From the NCBI RefSeq assembly GCF_011045035.1, contig NZ_JAALAA010000003.1:186001-250000 (forward strand): 64,000 nucleotides of DNA, read 5' to 3'. Position 1 is the stretch's first letter. Each line of letters starts with the position of its first letter. Made by a program: the position numbers and the translations under genes. The notes below the pieces were generated by a model. That model worked only from the letters and a program-made list of their open reading frames with translations. It did not search any database and was not told where the DNA came from. Positions 41,206 to 54,148 of the stretch are shown piece after piece. The DNA comes from Nocardioides turkmenicus. GTDB taxonomy: Bacteria > Actinomycetota > Actinomycetes > Propionibacteriales > Nocardioidaceae.

Positions 41206-42361
41206 GGGCCCGCCGCCGCGCCACCGTCGCCGCCAGAGCCGCCGCGGGGAGCATGAGGACGGCCACGACCAGGAGCGCGCGCAGGGTGCCGATCTGGTCG
41301 CCCACGGCACCCAGGATCGGCGGGAAGCCGAGGAAGGCCCCGTAGGCCAGCGTGGACACGACCGAGACACGAGCAGCCGCCCGGGTCTCGTCGTCGGCGG
41401 CGATGCTGATACCGAGCGGGAAGCCCAGGGCGGCGCCGAAGCCCCACAGCACGATGCCCACGAGTGCGAGGCCGAAGGAGCCGGCGAGCACGGTGAGCAC
41501 GATCCCGGCACCTGCCAGGGCCGCGGAGGTGATCAGGACCGGCTGCCGGCCGACGCGGTCGATGACCTTCGCGCCGGCGAACCGGGCCAGGCTCATGCAG
41601 AAGACGAAGGCCGCGTAGCACGCCACCCCGACCCGGTGGCTCACGTCGTACCCGTCGATCATCGCCAGCGAGACCCAGTCGTTGGCGCTCCCCTCGGCGG
41701 CGGCGAAGGCGAGCACCATCAGGCCCAGCAGCAGGGTGTGGGGCGAGCGCCAGGCGGCGAGCAGCTCGCGCCGCGGCGAGTGCCCCTCCGCGGGCGCCTC
41801 GGCGGGCAGGAACCCTGCGGTCCCCCACCAGCAGACCGCCAGCGCGACGGCCGCGACGCCGGCGATGTGCCACACCGTCGGCAACGTGCCGACCAGAGCG
41901 ATGCCGAGCAGCCCACCGAGCACGGTCCCGACGCTCCACATCGCGTGCAGCTGGGGCATCAGAGTCTTCCCGCCGAGCCGCTCGACCGCGGCACCCTCGA
42001 CGTTCATGGCGACGTCCCAGACCCCATAGCCGACGCCGTACGACACCAGGAACACCGCCACCAGCCAGGCCTGTCCCGGCCAGCTGCCGGAGACGGCGAC
42101 GAGGGTGAGAGCTGCGACGCAGAGCACCGCGCAGCGGCGTACGACCCGGGCGGCGCCCCAGCGCATCACCAGTCCCCCGGCGAGGGGCAGGGCGGCGACC
42201 GAGCCGATGCCCATCGCCAGCAGCATCAGGCCGACGGCCGAGTTGTTCAAGCCGAGACTCTCGCGCAGGGCGGGGATGCGGGAGATGAAGGTCGCGGACA
42301 GCAGGCCGTTGGTGGCGAACGCCACCACCGATCCGGCTCGGGCACGGTGGAGAGGCGTCAC
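41201..42361 (-). CDS. MFS transporter
   Basis: This 386-residue protein has 12 predicted helices in two halves. The first begins FATNGLLSATFISRIPALRE and has the loop-2/3 motif LAGGLVMRWGAARVVRR; the second begins LLLGLMVLAFAAAEGSANDW. The AEGSANDW segment and overall layout resemble the fucose permease-like/YbjJ group of sugar-type transporters, but the substrate is not assigned. It is monocistronic, ending in the inverted repeat at 41135-41205. Confidence 0.88.
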   Translation of the reverse strand: MTPLHRARAGSVVAFATNGLLSATFISRIPALRESLGLNNSAVGLMLLAMGIGSVAALPLAGGLVMRWGAARVVRRCAVLCVAALTLVAVSGSWPGQAWLVAVFLVSYGVGYGVWDVAMNVEGAAVERLGGKTLMPQLHAMWSVGTVLGGLLGIALVGTLPTVWHIAGVAAVALAVCWWGTAGFLPAEAPAEGHSPRRELLAAWRSPHTLLLGLMVLAFAAAEGSANDWVSLAMIDGYDVSHRVGVACYAAFVFCMSLARFAGAKVIDRVGRQPVLITSAALAGAGIVLTVLAGSFGLALVGIVLWGFGAALGFPLGISIAADDETRAAARVSVVSTLAYGAFLGFPPILGAVGDQIGTLRALLVVAVLMLPAAALAATVARRRAL

Positions 42362-42416
42362 GAGTAAAGGCTAGTGGCCTCCTCGCCGCGCCTCTGGCCG
42401 TGACCAGGGGTGGGAC

Positions 42417-43028
42417 TCAGTCGCGCTTCTTCTCGTAGGGACCACCGCGGCCGAAGATCGGCAGCACCCACGGCTGGCGCAGCGGAGCGCCGGCGAGCGC
42501 GACGACGGCGAAGGCGGTCGCCAGGACCCAGGCGATCCCGTAGAGCGCGCCACCGAGGCCGAAGGTCACGATCGTGACCGCGAGCAGGGTCAGCTGCAGG
42601 TTGAGGGCACCGGCGGCGTGGTGCTTCACGAACTCGGAGCGCTTGCCGACCGTGTAGTAGAGGATCGCGGGACCGACGACGATCGGCACCCAGGTCGTGG
42701 CCTGGGCGAGAGCGGCCAGCAGCCGCTCCTCCGTGGTCGGCGGCGGCAGCAGCTCGTGGGCGGGCTTCGCCGGGGCGGGTGCCGGCGTGGGCTGCGCCAC
42801 CAGATCGCGCGTGATCGACTCGAGAGCGGCGTACGTCTTCGCCTTCATGGTCAGGTCGAACCGGACGTCGAACTCGGCCTGGTCGAGCCGGCCGTCGGCG
42901 TAGGAGGCCTTGAGCAGGTCGATCACGCGCTCGCGGTCGGCGTCGGTGCAGCGGAGCTCGTCGCCGGCGGGCAGCGTCGAGGTGGTGGACGAAGCGGGCG
43001 GGGTGGGAATGGGAGCAGTTGAGGACAT
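42417..43028 (-). CDS. DUF1707 and DUF4870-like membrane protein
   Basis: This 203-residue protein has a Pro/Thr-rich start, then a DUF1707 segment (LRCTDADRERVIDLLKASYA, then GRLDQAEFDVRFD). A membrane domain like DUF4870 follows, with VGPAILYYTVGKRSEFVKHH and GALNLQLTLLAVTIVTFGLG. DUF1707 domains are short helical units found at the N-termini of many actinobacterial membrane proteins; the function is unknown. It lies downstream of the ATP synthase operon beyond a terminator. Confidence 0.85.
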   Translation of the reverse strand: MSSTAPIPTPPASSTTSTLPAGDELRCTDADRERVIDLLKASYADGRLDQAEFDVRFDLTMKAKTYAALESITRDLVAQPTPAPAPAKPAHELLPPPTTEERLLAALAQATTWVPIVVGPAILYYTVGKRSEFVKHHAAGALNLQLTLLAVTIVTFGLGGALYGIAWVLATAFAVVALAGAPLRQPWVLPIFGRGGPYEKKRD

Positions 43029-43086
43029 ACCTCAACGATCCGTCGCAGACGCCCTCCGGACAATCAGGGAAGCCCCCGAAAGCAAA

Positions 43087-43121
43087 CCGACCGACCCCGG
43101 TCTTGCGCCGGAGACGGTCGG
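43087..43121 (-). terminator. terminator of the ATP synthase operon
   Basis: Read on the minus strand, a near-perfect 14-base stem (CCGACCGTCTCCGG with CCGGGGTCGGTCGG, two mismatches) encloses a 7-base loop and is followed by TTTGCTTT. It lies 12 bases beyond the DUF2550 stop. Confidence 0.75.
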
Positions 43122-43132
43122 AGGGTGACAGC

Positions 43133-43579
43133 TCAGAAGACGGTCCAGTTGGACCGGATCGGGCGGGACTCGAGCCACGCCTGGAAGCCGATCAGGGTCT
43201 GCTGGTCCATGGCGAGATCGATGTGCTCGCCGTTGACCTCACAGGTCACGATGAGGCTCTCGGGATAGAGGACGAGCTCCTCGATCCCCTCGGGAGAGCG
43301 GCTGGAGATGTAGGACATCTCGGTGCGGCGCCAGACCCGCTTGGGTTTGGGCGAGAGCGAGAAGATCCGGAACCACTCCAGCTGTGCTTCGCCGGAGTAG
43401 CGGCCGATACCGATGACCCAACCGCGCCCGGGACTGGTGTCCCGGACGCGGTGGCTCAGTTCGAAGACGCCGCCGTTGCGGGCGAGCAGACGGCGGCGTA
43501 CGGCGATCCCGATGCCATAGGCGAGGACAAGCAGAAGCGATGCGGCCACAACGGCCAAGAGCAGCTCCCACCATGCCAT
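43133..43579 (-). CDS. DUF2550 membrane protein
   Basis: This 148-residue protein has one N-terminal membrane helix (WELLLAVVAASLLLVLAYGI) and a soluble domain with GGVFELSHRVRDTSPGRGWV and ALAQTQAG-type beta-rich segments ending WLESRPIRSNWTVF. DUF2550 genes directly follow atpC in many actinobacteria. The function is unknown, but constant linkage suggests a role connected with the ATP synthase or envelope. It is probably the last gene of the operon, 21 bases after atpC. Confidence 0.9.
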   Translation of the reverse strand: MAWWELLLAVVAASLLLVLAYGIGIAVRRRLLARNGGVFELSHRVRDTSPGRGWVIGIGRYSGEAQLEWFRIFSLSPKPKRVWRRTEMSYISSRSPEGIEELVLYPESLIVTCEVNGEHIDLAMDQQTLIGFQAWLESRPIRSNWTVF

Positions 43580-43600
43580 CCGGGTATCGCCCCTCTTCCC

Positions 43601-43992
43601 TTAGGAGGCCTTCTCGACAGCGCGGATGCGTGCCTCGGCACGACGGATGCGCTTCTCGGCGTCGTTGTTGGTGCCGAGCAGGCGGCGGGCCTCCTCGAGC
43701 TCGACCTCAGCCTGGCTGAGGTCGATCTCGTGGGCCAGCAGCACGTGCTCGGACAGGATCGAGACACGGTCGTTGGCCACCGAGAGGAAGCCACCGTCGA
43801 CGGTCGCGATGACCTCGGTGCCCTCCTCCGGAGTGATCTCCACGACCGCCTCGGTGAGCGCCGACAGCACCGGCGCGTGACCGCGCAGGATGCCGACGTC
43901 ACCGTCGACCGTTCGGGCGATGACCATGGTGGCCCCGCCGCTCCAGACCACCCGGTCTGCAGCGACGAGCTCCACCTGAAGTGCGTCCGTCA

Positions 43993-43993
<1 letters not shown>
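43601..43993 (-). CDS. atpC: ATP synthase F1 epsilon subunit
   Basis: This 130-residue protein from ATG 43993 has the beta-sandwich domain (LQVELVAADRVVWSGGATMV; GDVGILRGHAPVLSAL) and the two-helix C-terminus (EIDLSQAEVELEEARRLLG, then RRAEARIRAVEKAS). It is part of the central rotor stalk and can inhibit ATP hydrolysis through its C-terminal helices. Its start codon overlaps the atpD stop, so translation is coupled. Confidence 0.97.
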
Positions 43994-45432
<1,439 letters not shown>

Positions 45433-45455
45433 CTAGTCAGTCTTTCTGTGGGTTC

Positions 45456-46382
45456 TCAGTCGTTCGCAGCCTGGGCGTCGGCCAGCGCGTTCACGCCACC
45501 GACGATCTCGCTGATCTCCTGGGTGATGCCGGCCTGGCGAGCCTGGTTGGCAACCCGGGTGAACTTCTTGATGAGCTCGTCGGCGTTGTCGGTAGCCGAC
45601 TTCATCGCCTTCTGACGCTGGGCCAGCTCGGAGGCGGCCGCCTGCAGCAGCGCGAACCAGATCCGGCTCACAACGTACTGCGGGAGCAGCGAGTCGAGCA
45701 CAGCCTCCGCCGACGGCTCGAACTCGTAGAGCGGCAGGACGTCGCCCTCGGCCGGAGCCTCGGTGCCCTCCACGACCTCCAGAGGCAGGAGACGTACGGC
45801 GGTGGGCTTCTGCGTCATCATGGTGATGAACCGCGTGTAGACCACGTGGACCTCGTCGACGCCGGGAGCGGCGGCCTTCTCGGCCTCGGTGCCCTCGACG
45901 AAGACCTCGATCAGCTTCTCGCCGATCTCCTTGGCAGCGTCGTAGTCCGGGCGGTCGGAGAAGCCGGTCCAGGCCTGCGACACGGAGCGGCCGCGGAACT
46001 TGTAGAAGGCCTCCGCCTTGCGTCCGGTGACGTAGAGGTCGACCTCCTTGCCCTCGGCCTTGAGCTTCTCGACCAGGCCCTCGGCCTCCTTGAGCACGCT
46101 CGAGGAGTAGGAGCCGGCCAGACCACGGTCGCTGGTGACCACCAGCACGGCGGCGCGGGTGGGCGCCGCCGGCTCGGTGGTCAGCGGGTGGTCCACGTTG
46201 GAGTAGGTCGCCACCGCGGAGACGGCGCGGGTGAGCTCACGGGCGTACGGCGCGGCCGCATTGGCCCGCTGCTGCGCCTTGATGATCCGGGACGCAGCGA
46301 TGAGCTCCATGGCGCGCGTGATCTTCTTCATCGACTCCGTCGACTTGATCCGCGCGCGGAGTTCACGCACTGACACGGCCAT
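45456..46382 (-). CDS. atpG: ATP synthase F1 gamma subunit
   Basis: This 308-residue protein has the conserved N-terminal helix [20 protein letters not shown] and the C-terminal coiled coil [20 protein letters not shown], then [16 protein letters not shown]. The middle holds [20 protein letters not shown]. It is the rotating shaft inside the alpha/beta hexamer. The start is 2 bases after the atpA stop. Confidence 0.97.
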   Translation of the reverse strand: MAVSVRELRARIKSTESMKKITRAMELIAASRIIKAQQRANAAAPYARELTRAVSAVATYSNVDHPLTTEPAAPTRAAVLVVTSDRGLAGSYSSSVLKEAEGLVEKLKAEGKEVDLYVTGRKAEAFYKFRGRSVSQAWTGFSDRPDYDAAKEIGEKLIEVFVEGTEAEKAAAPGVDEVHVVYTRFITMMTQKPTAVRLLPLEVVEGTEAPAEGDVLPLYEFEPSAEAVLDSLLPQYVVSRIWFALLQAAASELAQRQKAMKSATDNADELIKKFTRVANQARQAGITQEISEIVGGVNALADAQAAND

Positions 46383-46384
46383 GG

Positions 46385-48025
<1,641 letters not shown>

Positions 48026-48104
48026 CTCTGCCTTCTCTCTCGTTCTTACGTCGAAGTCTGTGTCACACAGGGGTCATACGGCCAGTTGGGGCCGTGATGC
48101 CGGA

Positions 48105-48917
48105 TCAGCCGGCGAGTGCTCGCTGCGCCCCGTCGAGGCGGCTGGAGATGGTGCCGTCGATGACGTCGTCACCGATCGAGACCTTGATGCCGCCGACGAT
48201 GGCCGGGTCGACCACGATGTTCAGGTGGACCTCGCGGCCGTACTTCTTCGCGAGGGCCGCAGCCAGGCGGTTGGTGTCCGCCTCCGAGAGCGGAGCGGCC
48301 ACGCGGACGACCGCGGTGCCTTCGCCCGCGACCGCTGCAGCGACCTTCTGGTATTCACCCAGCGCGACCGTGGCGGTGCGGTAGGTGCCCGCCAGGGCCT
48401 GCTTGGTCAGGGTGACGGTCGCGGCCAGCGCCTTGCCGCCGAGCAGGTCGTCGACCAGCGTGATCTTGTCCTCGGTCGTGCGAGCCGGGTCGGAGAGCGC
48501 GTCGCGGAGCGCCGGGGTCTCCTGCACGGCCTGCTGGACCGCGAACAGCTCGTCGGCGAGGCGCTTGGCCTCGCTGCCGGCGCTGCGGACCGCGGCGATC
48601 TCGCTCAGTCGCTCGACCGCGTCGCTCAGGTCACCGGCATGCGTCCAGCGGTGCTTGACCGCCGACTCGAGCACGCTGAGTGCCGTCGCGTCGACCTTCC
48701 CGCCGAAGAGCTCACCGAGGAGGCCGGTCTTGGCCTCCGACGGCACCGATGCGTCGGTGACGAAGCGGCGCAGAGCTGCTTCGGCGCGGAAGGTCTGGGA
48801 GACCTCGAAGAGGGAGTCGGCCGCCTTCGCCGCCGCCTCAGGAGAGGCGGAGACAGCGGTCTTCAGCTCCTCGGTCAGGGCGGCAACTGCGTCGGCCGAC
48901 GCTCCACGGAAGTCCAT
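48105..48917 (-). CDS. atpH: ATP synthase F1 delta subunit
   Basis: This 270-residue protein forms part of the peripheral stalk that holds alpha/beta still. Its C-terminal region is the conserved part (YGREVHLNIVVDPAIVGGIK, then SRLDGAQRALAG). It is about 90 residues longer than the E. coli subunit, which is usual in actinobacteria. It is a separate gene and not fused to a b-type subunit as in mycobacteria. Its start overlaps the atpF stop by one base. Confidence 0.96.
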   Translation of the reverse strand: MDFRGASADAVAALTEELKTAVSASPEAAAKAADSLFEVSQTFRAEAALRRFVTDASVPSEAKTGLLGELFGGKVDATALSVLESAVKHRWTHAGDLSDAVERLSEIAAVRSAGSEAKRLADELFAVQQAVQETPALRDALSDPARTTEDKITLVDDLLGGKALAATVTLTKQALAGTYRTATVALGEYQKVAAAVAGEGTAVVRVAAPLSEADTNRLAAALAKKYGREVHLNIVVDPAIVGGIKVSIGDDVIDGTISSRLDGAQRALAG

Positions 48918-49453
48918 CAGTGAACCCCTGCCTCGAGGTCAGCGAGGAACCGCTCGACCACACGGCTGGAACGCTCGTCGTCGTCGAGGGACTCCCCGAC
49001 GATGCGACCGGCGAGACCGGTGGCCAGCGAGCCGACCTCGGTCTTCAGCGATGCAGCGGCCGCCTGGCGCTCGGCCTCGATCTGTGCCTTGCCTGCGGTG
49101 ATGATGCGCTCGGCCTCGGCCTGCGCCTCAGCACGCAGCTCGGCCTTGATCGCGGCGCCCTCCTCACGGGCCTGCTCGCGGATGCGGGCAGCCTCGTGAC
49201 GAGCATCGGCCAGCTGGGCCTCCAGCTGAGCGAGCTTGGCGTCGGCCTCGGCCTGCTTGGCGTTGGCGTTCTCGATGCCGCCTTCGATCGCCGCGGTTCG
49301 ATCGGCGTACGCCTTCTCGAAGTTCGGAACGATGAACTTCGCGACTCCCACGAAGAGGATGGCGATGACGATGACACCGAGGATGATCTCCGGGACGTGC
49401 GGGACCAACGGGTTGATCTCGGTCTCCGCAGCGGTTACCTGGGTAAGGATCAT
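48917..49453 (-). CDS. atpF: ATP synthase Fo b subunit
   Basis: This 178-residue protein has one membrane helix (VPEIILGVIVIAILFVGVAK) and a long Ala/Glu/Arg coiled coil that forms the stator (EAEAKLAQLEAQLADARHEA-like region to ERQAAAASLKTEVGSLATGL). It anchors delta and alpha to subunit a. It overlaps atpH by one base. Confidence 0.97.
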   Translation of the reverse strand: MILTQVTAAETEINPLVPHVPEIILGVIVIAILFVGVAKFIVPNFEKAYADRTAAIEGGIENANAKQAEADAKLAQLEAQLADARHEAARIREQAREEGAAIKAELRAEAQAEAERIITAGKAQIEAERQAAAASLKTEVGSLATGLAGRIVGESLDDDERSSRVVERFLADLEAGVH

Positions 49454-49479
49454 GTCGGAACCTTCAGTAGTTCCCTACG

Positions 49480-49686
49480 TCAGCGAAGGACGAAGGCGAG
49501 AGCCAGGGAGATGATGAAGAACTGCTCACAGAGAGCGAAGCCGAGGATCGCGATCGCCTGCAGGCGGCTCTGGGCCTCCGGCTGACGGGCAACACCGGCG
49601 ACGTACGCGGCGAAGATCAGACCGACACCGACACCCGGGCCGATGGCGGAGAGGCCGAGGCCGATGATTCCGAGCTGTCCCTCCAT
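49480..49686 (-). CDS. atpE: ATP synthase Fo c subunit
   Basis: This 68-residue proteolipid starts at ATG 49686 behind AAAGGA. It has two helices: the Gly-rich first one ([20 protein letters not shown]) and the second one with the proton-carrying Glu in [19 protein letters not shown]. The loop RQPEA is the conserved polar contact with gamma and epsilon. It forms the rotor ring. The Glu carboxylate with no Na+-binding signature suggests proton use. Confidence 0.97.
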   Translation of the reverse strand: MEGQLGIIGLGLSAIGPGVGVGLIFAAYVAGVARQPEAQSRLQAIAILGFALCEQFFIISLALAFVLR

Positions 49687-49762
49687 GGGGATATTCCTTT
49701 CGGTTGTGACGCGATCTGCGTCAGTTGTTGTGCGTCGACTGGGTTGGCTATTTGGACGAGGC

Positions 49763-50569
49763 TCAGTGCTCGTCGGCGACCGCCCCGGCGATGTACATCG
49801 CCGAGAGCAGCGTGAAGACATAGGCCTGCAGGAACATGATCAGGATGTCCAGGAAGGACACCATGATGCCGAGCAGGAAGGCGAAGAGGCCGGCCGCGAC
49901 GCCCTGCCAGGTCGGTGCGTAGTGCAGGAGCAGCCAGGCACCGCCGAGCGAGAACAGCGCCAGCAGCAGGTGGCCGGCGAACATGGTCGCGAAGAGACGG
50001 ATGGCGAGCGTGAACGGGCGCACGATGATGTTGGAGAGGAACTCCAGCGGCACCATCATGATCAGGATCGGACCCGAGACGCCGCTCGGCACCGTCTGGA
50101 GCTTGAGGTAGCCGACGAAGCCGTGCTTGGCGATACCGACCACGTTGTAGATCAGCCAGGTGATCAGCGCCAGCGCCGCGGTGTAGCCGATGTGCGACAT
50201 CGTCGGGAACTGGATCAGCGGGATGATCCCGTAGAAGTTGTTGACCAGGATGAACGTGAAGACCGTGAACAGGTACGGCACGAACCGCATGTAGTCCTGG
50301 GAGCCGATGATGTCGCGCGCGATGGAGTTGCGGACCATCCCGTAGACGTACTCACCGGCGAACTGCAGCCGGCCCGGGACCACGGCGGCCTTGCGAGAGG
50401 CCGCGTAGAAGAAGCCGAGGACGATCACGACGGACAGCACGACCAGAAGCATGATCTTGGTCGGAGCCCACTCGCCGGATCCGATGATCGGCGGAAGGAA
50501 GAAGTCCGCGGGCCCCGGGATATGAGGCCCCGACTCCGACGCCATGACGGTGGCGGCAAGCGACTTCAC
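49763..50569 (-). CDS. atpB: ATP synthase Fo a subunit
   Basis: This 268-residue protein starts at GTG 50569 with AGGAG 6 bases upstream. The essential Arg lies in [20 protein letters not shown] and other channel residues in [19 protein letters not shown]. It forms the two proton half-channels against the c-ring. Confidence 0.97.
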   Translation of the reverse strand: MKSLAATVMASESGPHIPGPADFFLPPIIGSGEWAPTKIMLLVVLSVVIVLGFFYAASRKAAVVPGRLQFAGEYVYGMVRNSIARDIIGSQDYMRFVPYLFTVFTFILVNNFYGIIPLIQFPTMSHIGYTAALALITWLIYNVVGIAKHGFVGYLKLQTVPSGVSGPILIMMVPLEFLSNIIVRPFTLAIRLFATMFAGHLLLALFSLGGAWLLLHYAPTWQGVAAGLFAFLLGIMVSFLDILIMFLQAYVFTLLSAMYIAGAVADEH

Positions 50570-50683
50570 GCTGTCTCCTGTTTGTTTCGAACGTACGATT
50601 CTGGGTGGCGAGCTTCAAAGGCTCGGGCATCATCCCGGCGGCCGCCCCCGACGGCCCGGACGATATCAGGCACTACTGGCGAG

Positions 50684-51100
50684 TCATGAGTCTGCCCCGG
50701 GCAAGTCGAAGAGCGGGATCCGCTCGCGTCGCACCAGGACCGCAAACGTGGTCGTCCAAGCGACCGTGAGCGCCATGACCGAGAAGGCTGCCGGACGTAC
50801 GACAGCGTCTCCCCCGGCCTGCGAGACGACCAGCAGGACAACGAAGAGAACCATGCCTGACAGCGTGAAGACGCCGACGGCGGCAGGCATCGAGAGGGCG
50901 GGCGACTTCGCCGCGATCACGAACATCGCCCAGGAGCCGATGGCCAGCACGACGACGGTCGCGATCGACCCGATCGCAGCACCGGTCAGACCAGTGGTCC
51001 CGGCAAGAAGGAAGGCCACCCCGAGGGCCGCGAGCACAGCAACTGCGGACACTGCGGCAGAACCTCGCAGCACCTTGGACTTGCTGGTTGCGGTCGTCAT
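50684..51100 (-). CDS. AtpI-like four-helix membrane protein
   Basis: This 138-residue protein starts at ATG 51100 and has four hydrophobic helices (VSAVAVLAALGVAFLLAGTT; IATVVVLAIGSWAMFVIAA; VGVFTLSGMVLFVVLLVVSQ; FSVMALTVAWTTTFAVLVRR). It occupies the atpI position just before atpB. AtpI-type proteins help assemble the c-ring. Sequence conservation in this family is weak, so the assignment rests mainly on topology and position. It may start the ATP synthase operon. Confidence 0.75.
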   Translation of the reverse strand: MTTATSKSKVLRGSAAVSAVAVLAALGVAFLLAGTTGLTGAAIGSIATVVVLAIGSWAMFVIAAKSPALSMPAAVGVFTLSGMVLFVVLLVVSQAGGDAVVRPAAFSVMALTVAWTTTFAVLVRRERIPLFDLPGADS

Positions 51101-51214
51101 CGTCGGCGGCCGTTCTCTCTGGGGGCATTTCACGTGTTCAGGAGCGTATCCCGAACGCTCGTGAAAACTATCACAAGCGTCTTTGGGCTCCCTAATCGAT
51201 CGATCAAGGCTCTG

Positions 51215-52390
51215 CTAGCGGGGCTGTTCCTCCAGCGGCGTGAGCTCCTCGGGGACCTCGAGGAGCTTGTCGGTGCGCTCGCCGCGGATCTTGGGGAGGA
51301 CGAAGGTGAGCAGCACGATGAGGGCGGTGGCGACGGCGACGCCGACGATGACGACGGGGCCGCGGTAGAGGGTCACGAAGACCGAGCCGAAGGACATCAG
51401 ACCGGCCCAGAGCCACATGATCAGGACGGCGCGACGCTGGGAGTGGCCGATCTCCAGGAGGCGGTGGTGCAGGTGCTTCTTGTCGGCGGCGAACGGGGAG
51501 CGTCCGGCGCGGGTGCGGCGTACGACGGCAAGGACCAGGTCGACCAGGGGTACGACCAGGATCGTCAGCGGCAGCAGCAGGGGCAGGAAGGTGACCAGGA
51601 GCGCGGTCGAGGCGTCGAAGGCGTTCACGTTCAGGCCGCCCGCGTTGTAGGAGCCCGAGAGGGTGACGGCGCTGGCGGCGAGGATCAGCCCGATCAGCAT
51701 GGAGCCGCTGTCGCCCATGAAGAGCCGGGCGGGATGCCAGTTGTGGATCAGGAATCCGACGCAGGCGCCCGCGAGCGCAACGGTCAGGAGGGCCGCGGTC
51801 GAGGCGCGGCCGATGTCGTTGATCCGGGTGAACTGGTAGCAGAACAGGAACAGCGCCAGCGCGCCGATGCCGACGACTCCGGCGGCGAGGCCGTCGAGAC
51901 CGTCGATGAAGTTGACGGCGTTGACCACGGTGATCACGACGAGCCCGGTGAGCAGGGCGCCCTGGGCGGGATCGATGGCGAACTGGGTGCCGTCGGGGAA
52001 CGTGATCAGGCTGTACTGCAGGTTGAAGCCGACCAGGATCGCCGTCGCCAGCACCTGACCGCCCAGCTTGGTGAGGGCGTCGAGCTCGAAGATGTCGTCG
52101 ATGACGCCGACGATGCAGATGAGCGCGCCCGCCAGGATCACCACGCCGGTGTCCTGCAGCACGAAGTCCGGTGCGTCGGCCAGGAACGGCAGCTCGCGGG
52201 CGACCAGATAGGCGGCGATCAGACCGCCCAGCATCGCCACACCACCCATGTAGGGGATCGGAACGGCATGTACGTCACGGTCGCGGACCTTCGCGACGGC
52301 TCCTGTGCGCATCGCGAACTCGCGGGCGACGACAGTGAGCAGGTAGGTCACCACGGCGGCGACCAGGAAGAGGAGGACGTAGGCGCGCAT
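51215..52390 (-). CDS. wecA: MraY/WecA-like undecaprenyl-phosphate glycosyl-1-phosphate transferase
   Basis: This 391-residue protein has about 11 membrane helices. The family motifs are [34 protein letters not shown] (catalytic Asp pair), [26 protein letters not shown] and the cytoplasmic His loop [15 protein letters not shown]. It links an N-acetylhexosamine phosphate, usually GlcNAc, to the lipid carrier, starting synthesis of a cell-wall glycan such as teichoic acid or arabinogalactan linker. Its start overlaps the Sua5 stop by one base, so it belongs to the prmC-Sua5-wecA unit. Confidence 0.95.
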   Translation of the reverse strand: MRAYVLLFLVAAVVTYLLTVVAREFAMRTGAVAKVRDRDVHAVPIPYMGGVAMLGGLIAAYLVARELPFLADAPDFVLQDTGVVILAGALICIVGVIDDIFELDALTKLGGQVLATAILVGFNLQYSLITFPDGTQFAIDPAQGALLTGLVVITVVNAVNFIDGLDGLAAGVVGIGALALFLFCYQFTRINDIGRASTAALLTVALAGACVGFLIHNWHPARLFMGDSGSMLIGLILAASAVTLSGSYNAGGLNVNAFDASTALLVTFLPLLLPLTILVVPLVDLVLAVVRRTRAGRSPFAADKKHLHHRLLEIGHSQRRAVLIMWLWAGLMSFGSVFVTLYRGPVVIVGVAVATALIVLLTFVLPKIRGERTDKLLEVPEELTPLEEQPR

Positions 52391-53118
52391 CAGGCTTCTG
52401 TGTCGGCGTCCGTGTCGGGCATGTCGGTGTCGGTCACGGCGGGGTCCGGATCGCCCGGTCTCCGGATGGCGACGTCGTGCTTCGCCAGCAGCTCGTTGAT
52501 CCGGTCGATGCTGATCGCGCCCTCCCGGAGGACCTTCGGCTCGTCACCGGTGGCGGAGATGATCGTGGACGCCTCACCGACCGGCGACTCCCCTCCGTCG
52601 ATGATCGCCTTGACCATCTTGCCGAGCATCTCGTCGGCCTGGTCGGCGTTGGTGGCAGCGGGCATCGTGGTGCGGTTGGCGGAGCTGGTCGCCAGCGGAC
52701 CGACCCGGTCGATGATCCGGCGCAGGATGTCGGAGTCGGGGATGCGTACGGCCACGGTCTGGCGGGCCTCGCCGAGGTCCCACTGCAGCGACGGCTGCTG
52801 GTGGAAGACGACCGTCAGGCCACCGGGCCACAGCTCCTCGACGAGGGTGCGGGCCCAGTCGGGGATCCGCGTCGCGAGGGCGTCGAGGGTGGCGACGTTG
52901 GAGATCAGCACCGGGGGCGGCATCGACCGGCCGCGGCCCTTGGCGGCCAGGAGGCCGGCCACGGCTCCCTTGTCGAACGCGTCGGCGGCGACGCCGTAGA
53001 CCGTGTCGGTCGGGACGACCACGAGCTCGCCGGCCTGCAGCGCGGCCACCGCAGCGTCCACCGCCTTGGTCTGCTCGTCCTCGGTCGCGATCGGGTAGCG
53101 CTCAGTCACAGTGCTCAT
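52390..53118 (-). CDS. L-threonylcarbamoyladenylate synthase (Sua5/YrdC family)
   Basis: From ATG 53118 the 242-residue protein has the YrdC core: [40 protein letters not shown] and [20 protein letters not shown]. It makes threonylcarbamoyl-AMP from threonine, bicarbonate and ATP for the t6A modification of tRNAs that read ANN codons. A short acidic Asp/Thr tail ([17 protein letters not shown]) follows the domain. It overlaps prmC and wecA by a few bases, giving a tight three-gene unit. Confidence 0.94.
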   Translation of the reverse strand: MSTVTERYPIATEDEQTKAVDAAVAALQAGELVVVPTDTVYGVAADAFDKGAVAGLLAAKGRGRSMPPPVLISNVATLDALATRIPDWARTLVEELWPGGLTVVFHQQPSLQWDLGEARQTVAVRIPDSDILRRIIDRVGPLATSSANRTTMPAATNADQADEMLGKMVKAIIDGGESPVGEASTIISATGDEPKVLREGAISIDRINELLAKHDVAIRRPGDPDPAVTDTDMPDTDADTEA

Positions 53119-53972
53119 GTTGCCAGTTGTGCGGTCGTGAAGCGCGGACGGCCTGCCAGATCGAGGTGATCGCGTACGTCCTGCCATCGTCCGGTGGCGG
53201 AGAAGACCGCCGGCGCCCCGCCGTTGTCCGCGTCCGGACCCTGCTCGTCGGCGTGCTCGAAGCCGACCACTCCCCCGGGCTTGAGCAGCTCCGCGGCCCG
53301 TCGTTCCAGCACGCGGATCGCGTCGAGACCGTCCTGCCCGGAGAAGAGCGCGAGGTCCGGGTCGTGGTCCCTCGCCTCGCGGGCGACCGACTCCCAGGCC
53401 TCGAGCGGGATGTAGGGCGGGTTGCAGACGAGCACGTCGACGCTGCCGTCCAGGTCGGCGAAGGCATCGGCCATGTCGCCCTGCCGCAGGTCGACGCCGG
53501 TGCCGGTCAGGTTGCGTACGGCCCAGGGGTAGGCGTCCTCGGAGAGCTCGACCGCGTGCACCTCGGCGCCCGGGACCTCGTCGGCGATGCTCTTCGCGAT
53601 CGCGCCCGAGCCGGTGCAGAGGTCGACGACGACAGGTGCGTCGATCTCGGTGGCACGGTCGATCGCCCAGCCGGCGAGCAGCTCGGTCTCCGGCCGCGGC
53701 ACGAAGACGCCGGGACCGACGGCGAGCTCGACGTGCCGGAAGTACGCCACCCCGGTCAGATGCTGCAGCGGCTCACGCTCGGCACGGCGGGCGAGCAGGT
53801 CCGCGTAGGCCTTCTCGTCCTGCGCCGCCACGTCGTCGACGAGGAAGAGGCGGTTGCGGTCGGTGTCGAGGACATGGGCCAGCAGGATGGCGGCGTCAGC
53901 GTCGGGACTGGCGACTCCGGCCTCTGCGAGCTGCTTTCGGGCACTTGCCAGAAGTGTGCGCGGGGCGGTCAT
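53115..53972 (-). CDS. prmC: release factor glutamine methyltransferase
   Basis: From ATG 53972 (AGGAG 9 bases upstream) the 285-residue protein has the helical substrate domain (HLTGVAYFRHVELAVGPGVF then VPRPETELL). The SAM-binding domain shows VDLCTGSGAIAKSIADEVPG and the catalytic NPPYIPLEAW. It methylates the Gln of the GGQ motif in release factors 1 and 2. In most relatives it directly follows prfA; here a divergent sunset-domain gene has been placed between them. Confidence 0.96.
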   Translation of the reverse strand: MTAPRTLLASARKQLAEAGVASPDADAAILLAHVLDTDRNRLFLVDDVAAQDEKAYADLLARRAEREPLQHLTGVAYFRHVELAVGPGVFVPRPETELLAGWAIDRATEIDAPVVVDLCTGSGAIAKSIADEVPGAEVHAVELSEDAYPWAVRNLTGTGVDLRQGDMADAFADLDGSVDVLVCNPPYIPLEAWESVAREARDHDPDLALFSGQDGLDAIRVLERRAAELLKPGGVVGFEHADEQGPDADNGGAPAVFSATGRWQDVRDHLDLAGRPRFTTAQLAT

Positions 53973-54148
53973 GGGCAACTGCTCCTGAATGTGTTAGTCA
54001 TGCTTTACCCGGCTGAGGGTAACGTTCGGGCGCCTCAACGGTTCTTCCGGTCATATCGGGGGACGCGGGAAATGGCCGCCACCCTCGTCGGGCGCTGTGC
54101 TGCCCCACCAACACACCCGAGATCTCCCCCGGAAGGAAACATCACCCC

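Noticed and set aside
49429..49446. TTACC-TG-GGTAA palindrome near the start of atpF
   Set aside because: The spacing is 2, not 4, and it lies inside the atpF coding sequence. It does not fit the four-site operator class.
54005..54022. TTACCC-N6-GGGTAA palindrome upstream of prmC
   Set aside because: It has a 6-base centre and different half-sites. It may be a separate operator or chance, and is too weak to annotate.
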